The position numbers were made by a program, and so were the translations under genes. The notes below the pieces were generated by a model. It was given only the letters and a program-made list of their open reading frames with translations. It did not search any database and was not told the DNA's origin. Source: Rhizobium sp. CIAT894 (GTDB taxonomy: Bacteria > Pseudomonadota > Alphaproteobacteria > Rhizobiales > Rhizobiaceae). From it: 64,000 bases of DNA. This document shows, one piece after another, positions 28,212-37,767 of the stretch. Position 1 is the stretch's first letter. Each line of letters begins with the position of its first letter. The stretch is from the NCBI RefSeq assembly GCF_000172795.2, contig NZ_CP020947.1, positions 4,233,001 through 4,297,000 on the forward strand. Direction: 5' to 3'.

Positions 28212-29390
28212 TTAGCTTGATTGCATCGCCGCCAGCGTCTGAAGCGCCTTCTCATAGCTGTGTTCCGCGAGGTAGTGCAGCAGAAACGCCCGCGCCCTGT
28301 CGGCCTTCTCCCGCGCCAGTTCAGGCGCGCGAAATATGTCGCTGAGATGCGCGGCTGCCGCTTCAGGAGAGGGATCCGCCCAGCCCGCGCCGTCGAGCCC
28401 GGCAAATTCCGGATGGGTATCGACGACGGGAATGAGGGGAGAGGCGACCATCCATGAATTATCGGGGTCGCAGAAATCCGCCGTGCCCGACCAGGCGGTG
28501 GAAATGACCGGCGTGCGCTGCATGATCGCCTCGGCAACCGTCAGCCCGAAACCCTCGGAACGATGCAGCGAAAGATAGGCTTGGGAAGAGCGGATGAGGC
28601 CGTTGATATCGGCGTTCGACAACCTGTCGGTAACGATCCTGATCCGGCTGTCGCCGGCGACCGAAGCAACCAGTTCACGCAGGCCTTCATCCTTGTTCAC
28701 ATCGCCGCTGGCCTTCATCAACAGGAAGGCGTTTGGCGCTTCGGCGGCAAATATCCTGAAGGCCTCGATGACGGCCCGCGGATTTTTGCGGTTGATCGAG
28801 GAGCCGGCGCTGAAGATAAAGCTGACGAGAAAAGCGTCCTTCTCGATACCGAACCTCTCCCGCATGCCTTCCGTCGCCGGTGCCTCGGTCACCGGATGCG
28901 GGACGACGATGACCGGCGCCTTGGTGAGCGGCGCGATTGCCCGCCGGGTGAATTCCGACGGCACGAAGACGGCATTCATGTAGTGCATCGCATTGCGCCA
29001 CTCGGCCGGTACGACTTCGAGCTCCCAGGCGAAATAGCCGATATTGAAGGCGCGGGTGAAATTGGCGACCCCCTTCTTGAGGATGGCGCGCGGCAGCATC
29101 GGTGGATTGAGGTGCCAGATCCGGCTTCCCGGCGGCTGGCCGGAGGGGCGCGGCGGCGCCCATCCGGGAAAGGAATTCGCGTCGGGATGCGTGCTGACAT
29201 CGGAGAGCGAAATCGCCCGTCCCGCCTCCGAAAGCGCTCCGGCGCAGAGCCGCGCCGATTCGCCGACACCGACCGCCATCGAGAGATAGCCGACGATTTC
29301 CACCGGCTTGCGCGGATTGAAAGCGACACGCGACCGCGGGATCAGTCGCTGCAGGACGTGGGCGCGTAGAAAGCGATATGTCTTTCTCAA
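28212..29390 (-). CDS. GT4 family glycosyltransferase
   Basis: The 392-residue enzyme has the GT-B pattern: VEIVGYLSMAVGVGESARL at the acceptor side and, in the donor half, SFIFSAGSSINRKNPRAVIE and SLHRSEGFGLTVAEAIMQRT, the EX7E-like motif. GEGESAR-type starts of this sort occur in glycosyltransferases of large exopolysaccharide clusters. It is 42 bases after the GH2 gene and about 190 bases ahead of the flippase-hydrolase gene, with a RIME-like repeat between. Sugar and acceptor are unknown. Confidence 0.85.
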   Translation of the reverse strand: MRKTYRFLRAHVLQRLIPRSRVAFNPRKPVEIVGYLSMAVGVGESARLCAGALSEAGRAISLSDVSTHPDANSFPGWAPPRPSGQPPGSRIWHLNPPMLPRAILKKGVANFTRAFNIGYFAWELEVVPAEWRNAMHYMNAVFVPSEFTRRAIAPLTKAPVIVVPHPVTEAPATEGMRERFGIEKDAFLVSFIFSAGSSINRKNPRAVIEAFRIFAAEAPNAFLLMKASGDVNKDEGLRELVASVAGDSRIRIVTDRLSNADINGLIRSSQAYLSLHRSEGFGLTVAEAIMQRTPVISTAWSGTADFCDPDNSWMVASPLIPVVDTHPEFAGLDGAGWADPSPEAAAAHLSDIFRAPELAREKADRARAFLLHYLAEHSYEKALQTLAAMQSS

Positions 29391-29432
29391 GTCACGATCT
29401 TTCCGGTGGATTTGCGTCGTTCCTCGCGAGCC

Positions 29433-31913
29433 TCAGCCCGCGAGGCCGACGCGATGTGAACTGCCGAGACTTCTGATTTCGCCCGCAGGCGGGATATCGG
29501 CCTCCGCGCCGGGGAGCGCGTGAAGCTTCACGCGCCGCAATGCGCCGGGAGCGAGATGGAACCAGTCGTCATCGGCCCGATAGCCTTCAACGTCGATATG
29601 CAGCGATTGCGCCAGCCGGTCGGTCCTGAGATCGACGAACCAGTCGTCGCCGTCTCTGCCGAGCGATGCTTCGATGCCCGCATCATGCAGCGCCTTTGCC
29701 CGTCCGCAGGGAAAGTGAAAGCTTTCCGCGAGAACCGCACCATCCGCCAGCGAGCGCAGACGCGCAACACTTGCATCATGCGACGGCGGCCCGAAACGGA
29801 AGGCATAGGTCGTGTCGAAAAAGGCGCCGAACAGTGCGGTGCAGGCAAGACGCTCCGTGTCCCTTGCCGCCAGCTTGAAGGCTCTGCTGCCGCTAACGAC
29901 CTGCTGTCTTCCGTCGCGCAGGCAGACGACTTCGAGTTCCACGTCGAGTGCGGCATCCGTCTCGTTGATGACGTGCACATCGAGACCATTGGTTCCCTCG
30001 TCGGTGAAAACCATCTGAACGGGGCGGAATGCGCGGCGCATCGCGTACCAGACCGGCTTCGGCTCTCCGGTGGAATCGATCACACCCCAACCGGGGCCGG
30101 GCAGCAGATCCTGCAGTGTCCAGACAAGCGCGCCGTTGCAAATGGAGCCCTTGCGTCGCCATTCGGCAAAGGTTTCCTCGATCACCTCGCAGGTGACGGC
30201 GCGGGAGAAATCGAGATAGTGTTCCGGATCCTCGCGGCGCAGCTGGGCCGGATCGAGACCGTAAAGAAGCTGCAGATAGAAATCGCGAACGTCCTCGAAA
30301 TCCCACGATGCGTTGCGGTCACGCGGCACGCGGGCCTTCCAGAGTGGGCTATGGACGGCGGGCACGTCGAGATGGCGCTGCAGCGTCCGTTGCTGCGGCA
30401 CATGCGCAAAGGCGAGGCTTTCGGAGGCAAAACGCACATCGGCGCGGCGCGCATCGGCAATCGGCCGCATATAGGCGCCGACGCCGTAATAATGGGCGAT
30501 ACCGGCATTCGGCGAAAACGGCATCGCCCCGCCATAGGGCGAGTTCGGGACATAGGGCACGTCGGGACGCATGCGCGCGGCAATGGCCGGGATGATCTCA
30601 TCGGTGATCGGGCCGCTCCAGAATTCCATCGGCAAGCCGAGCATCGCCGCCTGCTGATGGATTTCGCTGCCGCCGCAGAGCACCGCAAGCGACGGCGAGC
30701 CCTGGACGCCGTGCAGGAATTCTTCGACCTCCGCATGCACGTGGCCGAGAAACGCCTTGTCGTTGCGGGGATAATCGAAATTGGCGAACATGAAATCCTG
30801 CCAGACCAGCAGGCCGAGCTCGTCGCAGAGCGCGAAGAAATCGGGGGTCTCATAGGCCATGGTGCCGCCGATGCGGATCATGTTCATGCCGGCATGCGCC
30901 GCAAGCCGCAGGAAAGGCTCATAATCCGCCCGCCCGCCCGGCAAACGCGCAATATCGGCCGTCGTCCACACCGCGCCGCGGCAGAAGATGCGTTCACCAT
31001 TGACGGTGAGTGCGAAGTCGTCGCCATCGGCGCCGCGCTCGACATCGATCCGCCGGAAGCCGGTACTACCGAGCGGATATTCCACGCCATCGGCAACCAG
31101 CGCCAGCTCGTAGAGCCGTGGAACGCCGTGCGTATGCGGCCACCAGGGCTCGATGTCGGAAAGCTTGAGAATAGCCGAATAATGGTTGTCGGCGACCTTT
31201 TCGAAGGGCTGTTCCATTCCGCCGCAGCGCAGCAGCATTGTCGGGTCCCCGGCATTGCTGTGCAGCGATACGCTGAGACGGCCGACGCCATTCTCATCCA
31301 GCACGGCGCGGATGCAGACATTGTCGATAGAGACGGGATTGCGGCGCACCAGCGAGATCGGCCGCCACGGGCCGACGGCGTGGATATCGGGGCACCAGCC
31401 CGGCATATGACCGAGCAGCGTCGTACGGAAATTCTTCAGGCCCGCCGGCGTGATCATCTGCGGCCGCCAGCGCGCACGCGGACCCGGCTCGGACAGGCGG
31501 GGACCGAGCGCCCGGAAACACAGCGCCAGCTCATCACCACCCGTAAGCGTCACCGGGATTTCATGCGCCGTGAACATGCTTTCGGAAAACAGGATTTCCT
31601 GGCCGTTGAGGAAGACATGGCAAAGCGTCGCAAGCCCTGCAAAACGCAGGATCGCCTCGCCGGGTTCGGCATCGAAGAGCCGGCAGAGATACCAGGCATC
31701 CCTGGTGTTCAGCGGCTCGGGATTTTCCCGGTCGAAGAGCCCTGCCTTTTCGAGGGCTGACGCAACGGTGCCGGGAACGGGCGCTGGAATGAACTGCGCG
31801 GAGAGATGAATATCGTGCGGCACGGCACAGGCACCCGGCTCCGTCAGGATCAGGTTCCAGCCTTCGCAAAGCTGGCTTTCCTCCGCTCCGATGCTTGCCA
31901 AACGCCCCCGCAT
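29433..31913 (-). CDS. Glycoside hydrolase family 2 (beta-mannosidase-like)
   Basis: The 826-residue protein has the GH2 order: sugar-binding jelly roll (DAWYLCRLFDAEPGEAILRF), immunoglobulin-like domain (SDIEPWWPHTHGVPRLYELA) and TIM barrel (GMNMIRIGGTMAYETPDFFA then GLLVWQDFMFANFDYPR). The acid/base motif reads LCGGSEIHQQ where most beta-mannosidases have GNNE; the likely nucleophile is the glutamate of RFASESLAF. No signal peptide is visible, so it would act in the cytoplasm. The ATG at 31913 has GGAG six bases upstream; the longer frame from 31946 uses TTG and overlaps the previous gene. It is embedded between the carrier-protein genes and a glycosyltransferase. Confidence 0.82.
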   Translation of the reverse strand: MRGRLASIGAEESQLCEGWNLILTEPGACAVPHDIHLSAQFIPAPVPGTVASALEKAGLFDRENPEPLNTRDAWYLCRLFDAEPGEAILRFAGLATLCHVFLNGQEILFSESMFTAHEIPVTLTGGDELALCFRALGPRLSEPGPRARWRPQMITPAGLKNFRTTLLGHMPGWCPDIHAVGPWRPISLVRRNPVSIDNVCIRAVLDENGVGRLSVSLHSNAGDPTMLLRCGGMEQPFEKVADNHYSAILKLSDIEPWWPHTHGVPRLYELALVADGVEYPLGSTGFRRIDVERGADGDDFALTVNGERIFCRGAVWTTADIARLPGGRADYEPFLRLAAHAGMNMIRIGGTMAYETPDFFALCDELGLLVWQDFMFANFDYPRNDKAFLGHVHAEVEEFLHGVQGSPSLAVLCGGSEIHQQAAMLGLPMEFWSGPITDEIIPAIAARMRPDVPYVPNSPYGGAMPFSPNAGIAHYYGVGAYMRPIADARRADVRFASESLAFAHVPQQRTLQRHLDVPAVHSPLWKARVPRDRNASWDFEDVRDFYLQLLYGLDPAQLRREDPEHYLDFSRAVTCEVIEETFAEWRRKGSICNGALVWTLQDLLPGPGWGVIDSTGEPKPVWYAMRRAFRPVQMVFTDEGTNGLDVHVINETDAALDVELEVVCLRDGRQQVVSGSRAFKLAARDTERLACTALFGAFFDTTYAFRFGPPSHDASVARLRSLADGAVLAESFHFPCGRAKALHDAGIEASLGRDGDDWFVDLRTDRLAQSLHIDVEGYRADDDWFHLAPGALRRVKLHALPGAEADIPPAGEIRSLGSSHRVGLAG

Positions 31914-31929
31914 GGTCAGATCTCCGGCC

Positions 31930-32892
31930 TCAGATTCGCCCCGCAAGCGACGCCATCATGGCATCCCATGCATCGGCGGCCGGATCAAGAGCTGCCTGCA
32001 GCGGCTCGAACTTCCTGCGGGCGACGGCGCGGGCAAGCTGGAACTGCACCGATTTCGCCGCATCCGAAATGCGCCGGGCATGATCGGCGGCAGCCGCGAA
32101 TTCATCGGCGGAAAGCCAGGCCAGATGATCGGCCGCCAGCTCGAAATTGGCGCCGACCTGGCGAAGCGTGTTGAAGGCATATTTGTGGAAGAAGCCGAAC
32201 GGCCGATCCGCCACGGCTTCGACCTGTTGCGGGAAGACCGCCGCGAAGGCGCGGATCGGATTTTCCCCGGGACGCCTGTTGAAATGGACCCCGGCAAGCC
32301 GCCGCGCCGTCGCCCGCAGATGCGTTTCATCAGCCGGCTTTTCGGGGAACCGCGCAAATTCCGCATAGGGAAGGAACGGCGGGTCGTTTTCTGTCAGATG
32401 CAGCTGGAACAGCCCGTCGAAATCCTCGCCGTCGAGACGGAAATAGCCGGCATTGTGAAAATATTCGACGCGCTTGGCCGCAACATCGAGCCGGTTGATC
32501 GCAACCGTCGTCTTGCCGTGCTCCTGCCGGTAGGCGGTGCCGCGCGCATCCGGCATGTAGAAGGAATCCATCTCGATCAGGCAGAGACGGCCCCGCGCGA
32601 GCTGCACTTCGACATGCCGTTCGACACGATCATAAATCGCAAGTTCGGTGGCGCGAATGCCGTAAAGGGCTTCGAGATCTTCGAGCGGCACCTTGAAGAA
32701 GGTGAACTGATCGCCTTCGAAATCCTGCGCGAGGGTGAAACCCAGCATCGCCTCGGGCGCAGCGCCTGAGGTCGCCAGCACTTCGATCCAGAGATCGACG
32801 TAGCAATTGGTTTCCGGCCAGGCGCGCTCGCAGGAATGCAGCGCGTGCTGACGATACGTTTCCGGGTCGATTCCCGAAAATACCGATGTCAT
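31930..32892 (-). CDS. DUF1839 family protein
   Basis: The 320-residue protein matches the family that accompanies amino acid:[carrier protein] ligases in rhizobia. Notable stretches are ERAWPETNCYVDLWIEVL, DFEGDQFTFFKVPLEDLEAL and RLCLIEMDSFYMPDARGTAY. Function is not established; I see no catalytic motif that I can name. The longest frame from 33264 runs antisense-shifted through the ligase gene; the ATG at 32892, eight bases after the ligase stop, is the start. Tight spacing on both sides implies one transcript and stoichiometric expression with the ligase. Confidence 0.8.
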   Translation of the reverse strand: MTSVFSGIDPETYRQHALHSCERAWPETNCYVDLWIEVLATSGAAPEAMLGFTLAQDFEGDQFTFFKVPLEDLEALYGIRATELAIYDRVERHVEVQLARGRLCLIEMDSFYMPDARGTAYRQEHGKTTVAINRLDVAAKRVEYFHNAGYFRLDGEDFDGLFQLHLTENDPPFLPYAEFARFPEKPADETHLRATARRLAGVHFNRRPGENPIRAFAAVFPQQVEAVADRPFGFFHKYAFNTLRQVGANFELAADHLAWLSADEFAAAADHARRISDAAKSVQFQLARAVARRKFEPLQAALDPAADAWDAMMASLAGRI

Positions 32893-32900
32893 CGACCGGC

Positions 32901-33809
32901 TCAGCCCCACAGCGTTTTCCGCACGCTGGCTGGCCACCGCTTCACGTCGAGCCCGTGATGGTGGAAGAGGGCAAGCGCAATGCGCTCCAGCCCGAAACCG
33001 ACGCAGGCGGTGTGCGCCACGCTGCCGTCTTCGAGGTTCAGACCCCACTTCAGGCCGAACGAATCCTGATGGTAGTTGAAGCTCATGCAGGCGGTCGGAT
33101 TGGCAGCCGAGGTGATCGGGATCAGCAGCTCGAACTTCAGGTTCTGGTCGCGCTGATTGTTGACCATCATCTTGCCGGCACGGCCGAAGAACGGGTCGTT
33201 GGCAACGTCGATGGTCACATCGAGGCCGAGCTGCTTCATCATTTCGACACCGCGATCCATCCATGTCTGACGGAAATCGGTGACGTGCTGCTCCGTGCCC
33301 ATGCAGACATATTCACGCATGCGGAACAGCTGCTGGCGGGCGGGATCCTTCGAAGGCTCGTGGCGGAAGCAATAGGACTGCAGATCGAAGAGGCCGCCCG
33401 TCTTCGGCAGGTTGCCGCGCTTGGCGACCGTCGGATAGAGCGGGTAGCAGGCGGCCGGCGTCAGCACGATATCGGTCGCCTTCTGGTCCTTGGTCCAGTC
33501 GTCGCCGACTTCCATACACTGCAGCAGGCTCATATGGTCGAGCTCGCTGCCGCAGAAGCTGTGCACCGTGCCGGCGAGCTGCGGGAAGCTCTTCATGTAA
33601 CCGCTCTTTTCGAAGAGCGCGACGTTCATGCCGGGCGGGAAACGCATCGCCTCGGCGCCGTCGGCGCCGCCGAACGTGTCGATCAGCCGTTCGAAAGCGG
33701 TAATGACATCTTCGAACTGGCCGCTGCGACCATAGAGACCGTCAACGCCGGTATCGATCAGCAGGCCGGACTCGAAGAGCCGGTCGAGAAACGAGGTCTG
33801 CATATCCAT
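32901..33809 (-). CDS. Amino acid:[carrier protein] ligase (seryl-tRNA synthetase-like)
   Basis: This 302-residue class II synthetase-like protein lacks a tRNA-binding domain and transfers an activated amino acid (glycine or alanine in characterised homologues) to the phosphopantetheine of a carrier protein. Motif 2 is [20 protein letters not shown] and motif 3 [12 protein letters not shown]. Zinc ligands expected by comparison with the Bradyrhizobium enzyme are Cys121, Glu166 and Cys269, all present with constant offset. The gene lies four bases after an acyl-CoA-dehydrogenase-like gene and close to the carrier-protein gene, the arrangement known for Bradyrhizobium and Agrobacterium relatives. 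The amino acid used here cannot be read off. Confidence 0.92.
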   Translation of the reverse strand: MDMQTSFLDRLFESGLLIDTGVDGLYGRSGQFEDVITAFERLIDTFGGADGAEAMRFPPGMNVALFEKSGYMKSFPQLAGTVHSFCGSELDHMSLLQCMEVGDDWTKDQKATDIVLTPAACYPLYPTVAKRGNLPKTGGLFDLQSYCFRHEPSKDPARQQLFRMREYVCMGTEQHVTDFRQTWMDRGVEMMKQLGLDVTIDVANDPFFGRAGKMMVNNQRDQNLKFELLIPITSAANPTACMSFNYHQDSFGLKWGLNLEDGSVAHTACVGFGLERIALALFHHHGLDVKRWPASVRKTLWG

Positions 33810-33813
33810 GGCT

Positions 33814-34995
33814 TTACCCCAGTAGGCTAGTGTCCTGCTTGTGGACGAGAAGCATGCTCGACGTATTGCCGAGGATACGGTCGTTCGAGATCATGAGCTG
33901 TGCGGAATGTGCGTCGCGCAGATGGCGTCCGAGGCTGAAGGGCGTGCCGTTCTTGTAGCCCATGATGCCGCAGATCAGCATGGCATGGTTGACGATCTCC
34001 AGGATCGTCTCGGAAGAGGCGATCTTGACGTTGTTCATCGCCACGGCAAAGCCCATCGAGGACAGCCTGTCATGATCTGATTTGGCATCCTCATAGGCCT
34101 TGAGGCCGGCAACCACGTTGGATTTCACCATCTGCAGCAGGTTCGAAACCTCGGCAAGGCGCAGCGCACCCGGCGGCTGGGTATCGGGTGCCTTGCGGGC
34201 GGCGGCGCGCACGAAAGCCTGGGCGCGCGCGACAGCGTCGACCGCTATGCCGTACCAGACGCCGCTCCAGAGCAGGTGCGAAGAGGCAAGCATGGATTGC
34301 GCCGCAATCTCGGCGAAGGGCTTCGGCAGGATCTGACGCGCTGGCGCCTGTCCCTTGAAGAGGAAACCGTCGGAGCAGGTGCCGCGCATGCCGAGCGTGT
34401 TCCAGGCATGCGTTTTTTCGAGCGTGTACTGGTCCTTGAGGAAAGCCGTCAGCACCTGATCGGACGAAGCCGCCTGCGGATGGCTGCGCGAGGTGATGAG
34501 AATGGCGTCGGCATGCGAACCGTAGGAAATGACGGTCGCATCCTTTTCGAGGCGGCAGATGTCGCCATCGACCTCGACCGCGCAAATGCTGTTGCGCAGG
34601 TTTCCGCCGATGCCGCCCTCGGTGGTGGCCGAAGCGATCAGCAGCTGGTCGGCGGCAATGCGGCGCATGAAGTCGCAATGCCATTCGCTGTCGGCGCCGT
34701 GTTCGACGAGGCTCGACAGCTTGATATGGTGCATGGCAAAGACCATGGCGCTGGCCGCGCAGGCCTGGCCGAGCATCGAGCACAATTCGGCGATCTCGGT
34801 GGTCGAGGCGGATTCGCCGCCGAGCTGGCGCGGCACCTGGATGCCGAGCAGCCTTTCGGCCTTCATCACATCCACGGCTTCGCGGGGAAAGCGGCCTTCG
34901 ACGTCGACGGCATCGGCATGTTTGGCCGCCACTTCGGCGACTCGGGCGACCCTTGCGACAAGACCGTCCTGCATGATCTTGACGGGGAAGTTCAT
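33814..34995 (-). CDS. Acyl-CoA dehydrogenase-like flavoprotein
   Basis: The 393-residue protein follows the acyl-CoA dehydrogenase fold: helical N-domain with [20 protein letters not shown], middle beta-domain with [20 protein letters not shown], and a helical C-domain with [20 protein letters not shown]. Its start overlaps the stop of the carrier-protein gene by one base (TGATG). It precedes the amino acid ligase gene by four bases. In this context it may dehydrogenate or otherwise oxidise a carrier-bound aminoacyl group, as related enzymes do with prolyl-carrier proteins; that is inference. The usual catalytic glutamate is not obvious to me. Confidence 0.85.
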   Translation of the reverse strand: MNFPVKIMQDGLVARVARVAEVAAKHADAVDVEGRFPREAVDVMKAERLLGIQVPRQLGGESASTTEIAELCSMLGQACAASAMVFAMHHIKLSSLVEHGADSEWHCDFMRRIAADQLLIASATTEGGIGGNLRNSICAVEVDGDICRLEKDATVISYGSHADAILITSRSHPQAASSDQVLTAFLKDQYTLEKTHAWNTLGMRGTCSDGFLFKGQAPARQILPKPFAEIAAQSMLASSHLLWSGVWYGIAVDAVARAQAFVRAAARKAPDTQPPGALRLAEVSNLLQMVKSNVVAGLKAYEDAKSDHDRLSSMGFAVAMNNVKIASSETILEIVNHAMLICGIMGYKNGTPFSLGRHLRDAHSAQLMISNDRILGNTSSMLLVHKQDTSLLG

Positions 34996-35246
34996 CAGGC
35001 GACCTTCCGGCTGTCCTGGATGATATCGACCGTCTTGGCGATGGCCGAGATGCTCGCGAAGGATTTGCGGTTCAGGAGATTGTCCGGGAATTCGATGTCG
35101 AACGCCTCTTCGATGCCCAGCATCAGCTGCACCGAGGCAAAGGAGGTCAGCCCCGCCGCATAAAGATCGGCGTCGTCGGCGACCTGGTCGATTGCGACAG
35201 GAAGCTTGCCGAATTTGGCTACGAGGTCGCGGATTGTCTTATTCAT
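34995..35246 (-). CDS. Acyl/aminoacyl carrier protein
   Basis: The 83-residue acidic four-helix carrier has its phosphopantetheine serine at Ser35 in AAGLTSFASVQLM and the downstream helix GIEEAFDIEFPDNLL. It is the first gene of the minus-strand train and should be the partner of the amino acid ligase two genes later. GGAG lies eight to eleven bases ahead of the ATG at 35246. The upstream 260 bases are AT-rich and contain GCGGAA-N9-TTCCGC (35316-35336), a possible operator. Confidence 0.92.
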   Translation of the reverse strand: MNKTIRDLVAKFGKLPVAIDQVADDADLYAAGLTSFASVQLMLGIEEAFDIEFPDNLLNRKSFASISAIAKTVDIIQDSRKVA

Positions 35247-35315
35247 CCCATCACTCCAAGATTCTCATGATCCCGAACCGGCGTTCATCGCCTTGTCATG
35301 AGCGTTCTTTTAGTG

Positions 35316-35336
35316 CGGAAAACAGAACATTCCGCT
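35316..35336. promoter_or_regulatory. Inverted repeat upstream of the carrier-protein operon
   Basis: GCGGAA and TTCCGC form perfect arms around nine bases, about 70 bases before the carrier-protein start codon. The position fits an operator for the whole gene train. The motif is not one that I recognise. Confidence 0.3.
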
Positions 35337-35508
35337 AATTTGTTGGGTTAAAGATGATTGTTCCTCATAGTTAGGATTTTAGCGATCTTTCTGCCCAGGA
35401 TGAAAATCCACATTATATATCAATTCTTTAATGCAGATTTTCCGTCGGCGCTCGACACGACTTCCAACGTCACGAGTACAGAAATGACACGGGCATAACG
35501 CGCTTGCC

Positions 35509-36561
35509 TCAATTGGCGGGCGGATAGCAGTGCTCGTCGCCGCGATAGTCCGAGACGGAATAACATCCCTCACCCCTCGCCCGAACGGCGCTGGCGCTGA
35601 CGACCGCCTTGCCGTAACCGCCGGGAATATCGAGAATATAAGTGGGCTGGCAGAGCCCGGAGATCCGCCCGCGCAGCGCGGCGACGATGCTCTGTCCCTC
35701 TTCGAGCGTCAATCTGAAATGCGCTGTGCCGGGCGCCAGATCGGGATGATGCAGGTAATAGGGTTTGACACGGATTTCGACGAAGGCCTTCATCAGCTCC
35801 GCAAGCACGTCGGGATCGTCGTTGACGCCCTTCAGCAGCACCGACTGGCTGACCATGACGATGCCGGCATCGACGAGGCGGGCGCAGGCCGCGCGCGCTT
35901 CCGCCGTCAGTTCCCCGACATGGTTGGCGTGCAGCGCCACGTAGACCGTCTTGCCGCTCGCCTTCAGCGCCGCGATCGATGCGTCGTCGATCTTGCCGGG
36001 ATCGACGACGGGAACACGCGTATGGAACCGCACGATCTTCACATGCGCGATTTCCGCAAGCGCCTCCATGATCTCGCGAAGCCGACGCGGGGAAAGGACC
36101 AGCGGATCGCCGCCGGTGAGGATGACCTCCCAGATTTCCTGGTGGCCTCTGATATAATCGAAGGCGGCCTGCATCGCAGCCGCGTCGAGCGTGCCCAGAC
36201 CCTGCGGCCCGACCATTTCGCGGCGAAAGCAGAAACGGCAATAGACCGGGCAGATATGCACGGCCTTGAGCAGCACCCTGTCGGGATAGCGATGGACGAT
36301 GCCTTCGACCGGGCTATGGGCATGATCGCCGATCGGATCGGCGCGTTCTTCGGGCGCAACCGTCAGCTCGGCGGCATCAGGCACGAATTGCCGTGCGATC
36401 GGATCATCGGGATCGGCCCGATCGATCAGCCTGGTGACGGCAGGCGTCAGAGCGATCGCGTAACGCGCGGCGACCTCTTCGAGCGCCGCGCGATCGGCCG
36501 GCGCGGCAAGCCCTGCCGTCACCAGATCGTCGACGCTCTTGATCGGCTTGACGGCATTCAT
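35509..36561 (-). CDS. epmB: EF-P beta-lysylation protein EpmB (KamA-type radical SAM)
   Basis: The 350-residue radical SAM enzyme converts (S)-alpha-lysine to (R)-beta-lysine for EF-P modification. The cluster-binding motif is CPVYCRFCFRREMVG, followed by EVILTGGDPLVLSPRRL and the PLP-region LHHPDLAPGTAHFRLTLEEG. Length is that of EpmB rather than the longer clostridial lysine 2,3-aminomutases. It overlaps the end of epmA by four bases and efp is divergent nearby, which confirms the role. Confidence 0.93.
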   Translation of the reverse strand: MNAVKPIKSVDDLVTAGLAAPADRAALEEVAARYAIALTPAVTRLIDRADPDDPIARQFVPDAAELTVAPEERADPIGDHAHSPVEGIVHRYPDRVLLKAVHICPVYCRFCFRREMVGPQGLGTLDAAAMQAAFDYIRGHQEIWEVILTGGDPLVLSPRRLREIMEALAEIAHVKIVRFHTRVPVVDPGKIDDASIAALKASGKTVYVALHANHVGELTAEARAACARLVDAGIVMVSQSVLLKGVNDDPDVLAELMKAFVEIRVKPYYLHHPDLAPGTAHFRLTLEEGQSIVAALRGRISGLCQPTYILDIPGGYGKAVVSASAVRARGEGCYSVSDYRGDEHCYPPAN

Positions 36562-37619
36562 CTGCCATACTCCGCAACCGGCGCCCAGAGCACCTGGTCG
36601 ATACGCGATGCGCCCGTCGCCAGCATCACCAGCCGGTCGAAGCCGAGCGCGATACCGCTGGCCTCCGGCATCAGCGACAGTGCAGCGAGGAAGTCCTCGT
36701 CGAGCGGATAGGTCTCGCCGTAGACACGCGCCTTCTCGGCCATCTCGATCTCGAAACGCCGCCGCTGTTCGCCGGCGTTGGTGAGCTCGCCGAAGCCGTT
36801 CGCAAGCTCGACGCCGCAGGCATAGAGCTCGAAACGCTCGGCAACCCTGGGATCGCGCGCCGAAGGACGCGCAAGCGCTGCCTCCGAGACCGGGTATTCG
36901 TCGAGGATGGTGATACGACCAAAGCCGAGATGCGGTTCGATCTTTTCCACCAGCACCCGGCTGAAGAGATCGGCCCAGCCATCATCCGCGGCGACACGCA
37001 TGCCGACGCGCCTGAGTTCGGCCGCCAGATGATCGCGGTCTGTCGAACCGTCGGCGGCGACGGAGGCGAGAAGGTCGATGCCGGCATGACGCTCGAAGGC
37101 TTCGGCGACACTGATCCGCTCCGGTCCGGCGAAGGGATCGCTCTCGCCGCCGCGATAGACGAGCCTCGGCGTCTTCACCATTTCTGCCGCCAGCGCCAGG
37201 ATCCGCACGCAATCCATCATCAGGCTCTCGTAGCTTTCGCCGGCGCGATACCATTCGAGCATAGTGAATTCGGGATGGTGCAACGGCCCGCGCTCGCGGT
37301 TGCGATAGACATGGGCAAAACACGAGATGCGTTCTTCGCCGGCCGCAAGCAGCTTCTTGCAGGCAAATTCCGGCGACGTGTGCAGATAGAACGGCGCTCT
37401 CTGGCCGTCCGTCGTCAGCGCCTCGGTGGCAAACGCATGCAGATGCGCCTCGTTGCCCGGGGAGATCTGCAGCGCCGCCGTGTCGACCTCGATGAAATCC
37501 TCGCGCGCGAAAAACCCGCGCAACGCGGCCTGGATCGCGTTACGCCCGACCAGGAACGGACGACGATCGGCATGCACGGACGGGGTCCACCAGGGGGACG
37601 CTTTGGCCGAAGAGTTCAT
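36558..37619 (-). CDS. epmA: EF-P lysine aminoacylase EpmA (GenX/PoxA)
   Basis: This 353-residue class II lysyl-tRNA synthetase paralogue attaches beta-lysine to EF-P. It lacks the N-terminal anticodon-binding domain. Visible are [17 protein letters not shown], motif 2 around [20 protein letters not shown] and motif 3 [12 protein letters not shown]. It is translationally coupled to epmB. The ATG at 37619 faces efp across 148 bases. Confidence 0.93.
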   Translation of the reverse strand: MNSSAKASPWWTPSVHADRRPFLVGRNAIQAALRGFFAREDFIEVDTAALQISPGNEAHLHAFATEALTTDGQRAPFYLHTSPEFACKKLLAAGEERISCFAHVYRNRERGPLHHPEFTMLEWYRAGESYESLMMDCVRILALAAEMVKTPRLVYRGGESDPFAGPERISVAEAFERHAGIDLLASVAADGSTDRDHLAAELRRVGMRVAADDGWADLFSRVLVEKIEPHLGFGRITILDEYPVSEAALARPSARDPRVAERFELYACGVELANGFGELTNAGEQRRRFEIEMAEKARVYGETYPLDEDFLAALSLMPEASGIALGFDRLVMLATGASRIDQVLWAPVAEYGR

Positions 37620-37767
37620 TCCAAGCTTTCTTCGCCGGAGAAGCCGGTATGGGGGTGGCTATTTCCCGGATTTTAGGTTAGTTGCGCCCCCAAAGAAAAA
37701 CATTTGCGTCTTCGGGGCGTCTCGACAGTCATCTACGACGCCGAAAGCCGAGTTACAAGGAAGTCTT

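Noticed and set aside
32893..33264. N-terminal extension of the DUF1839 gene
   Set aside because: It reads the ligase gene in a different frame on the same strand; the ATG at 32892 right after the ligase stop gives the family length.
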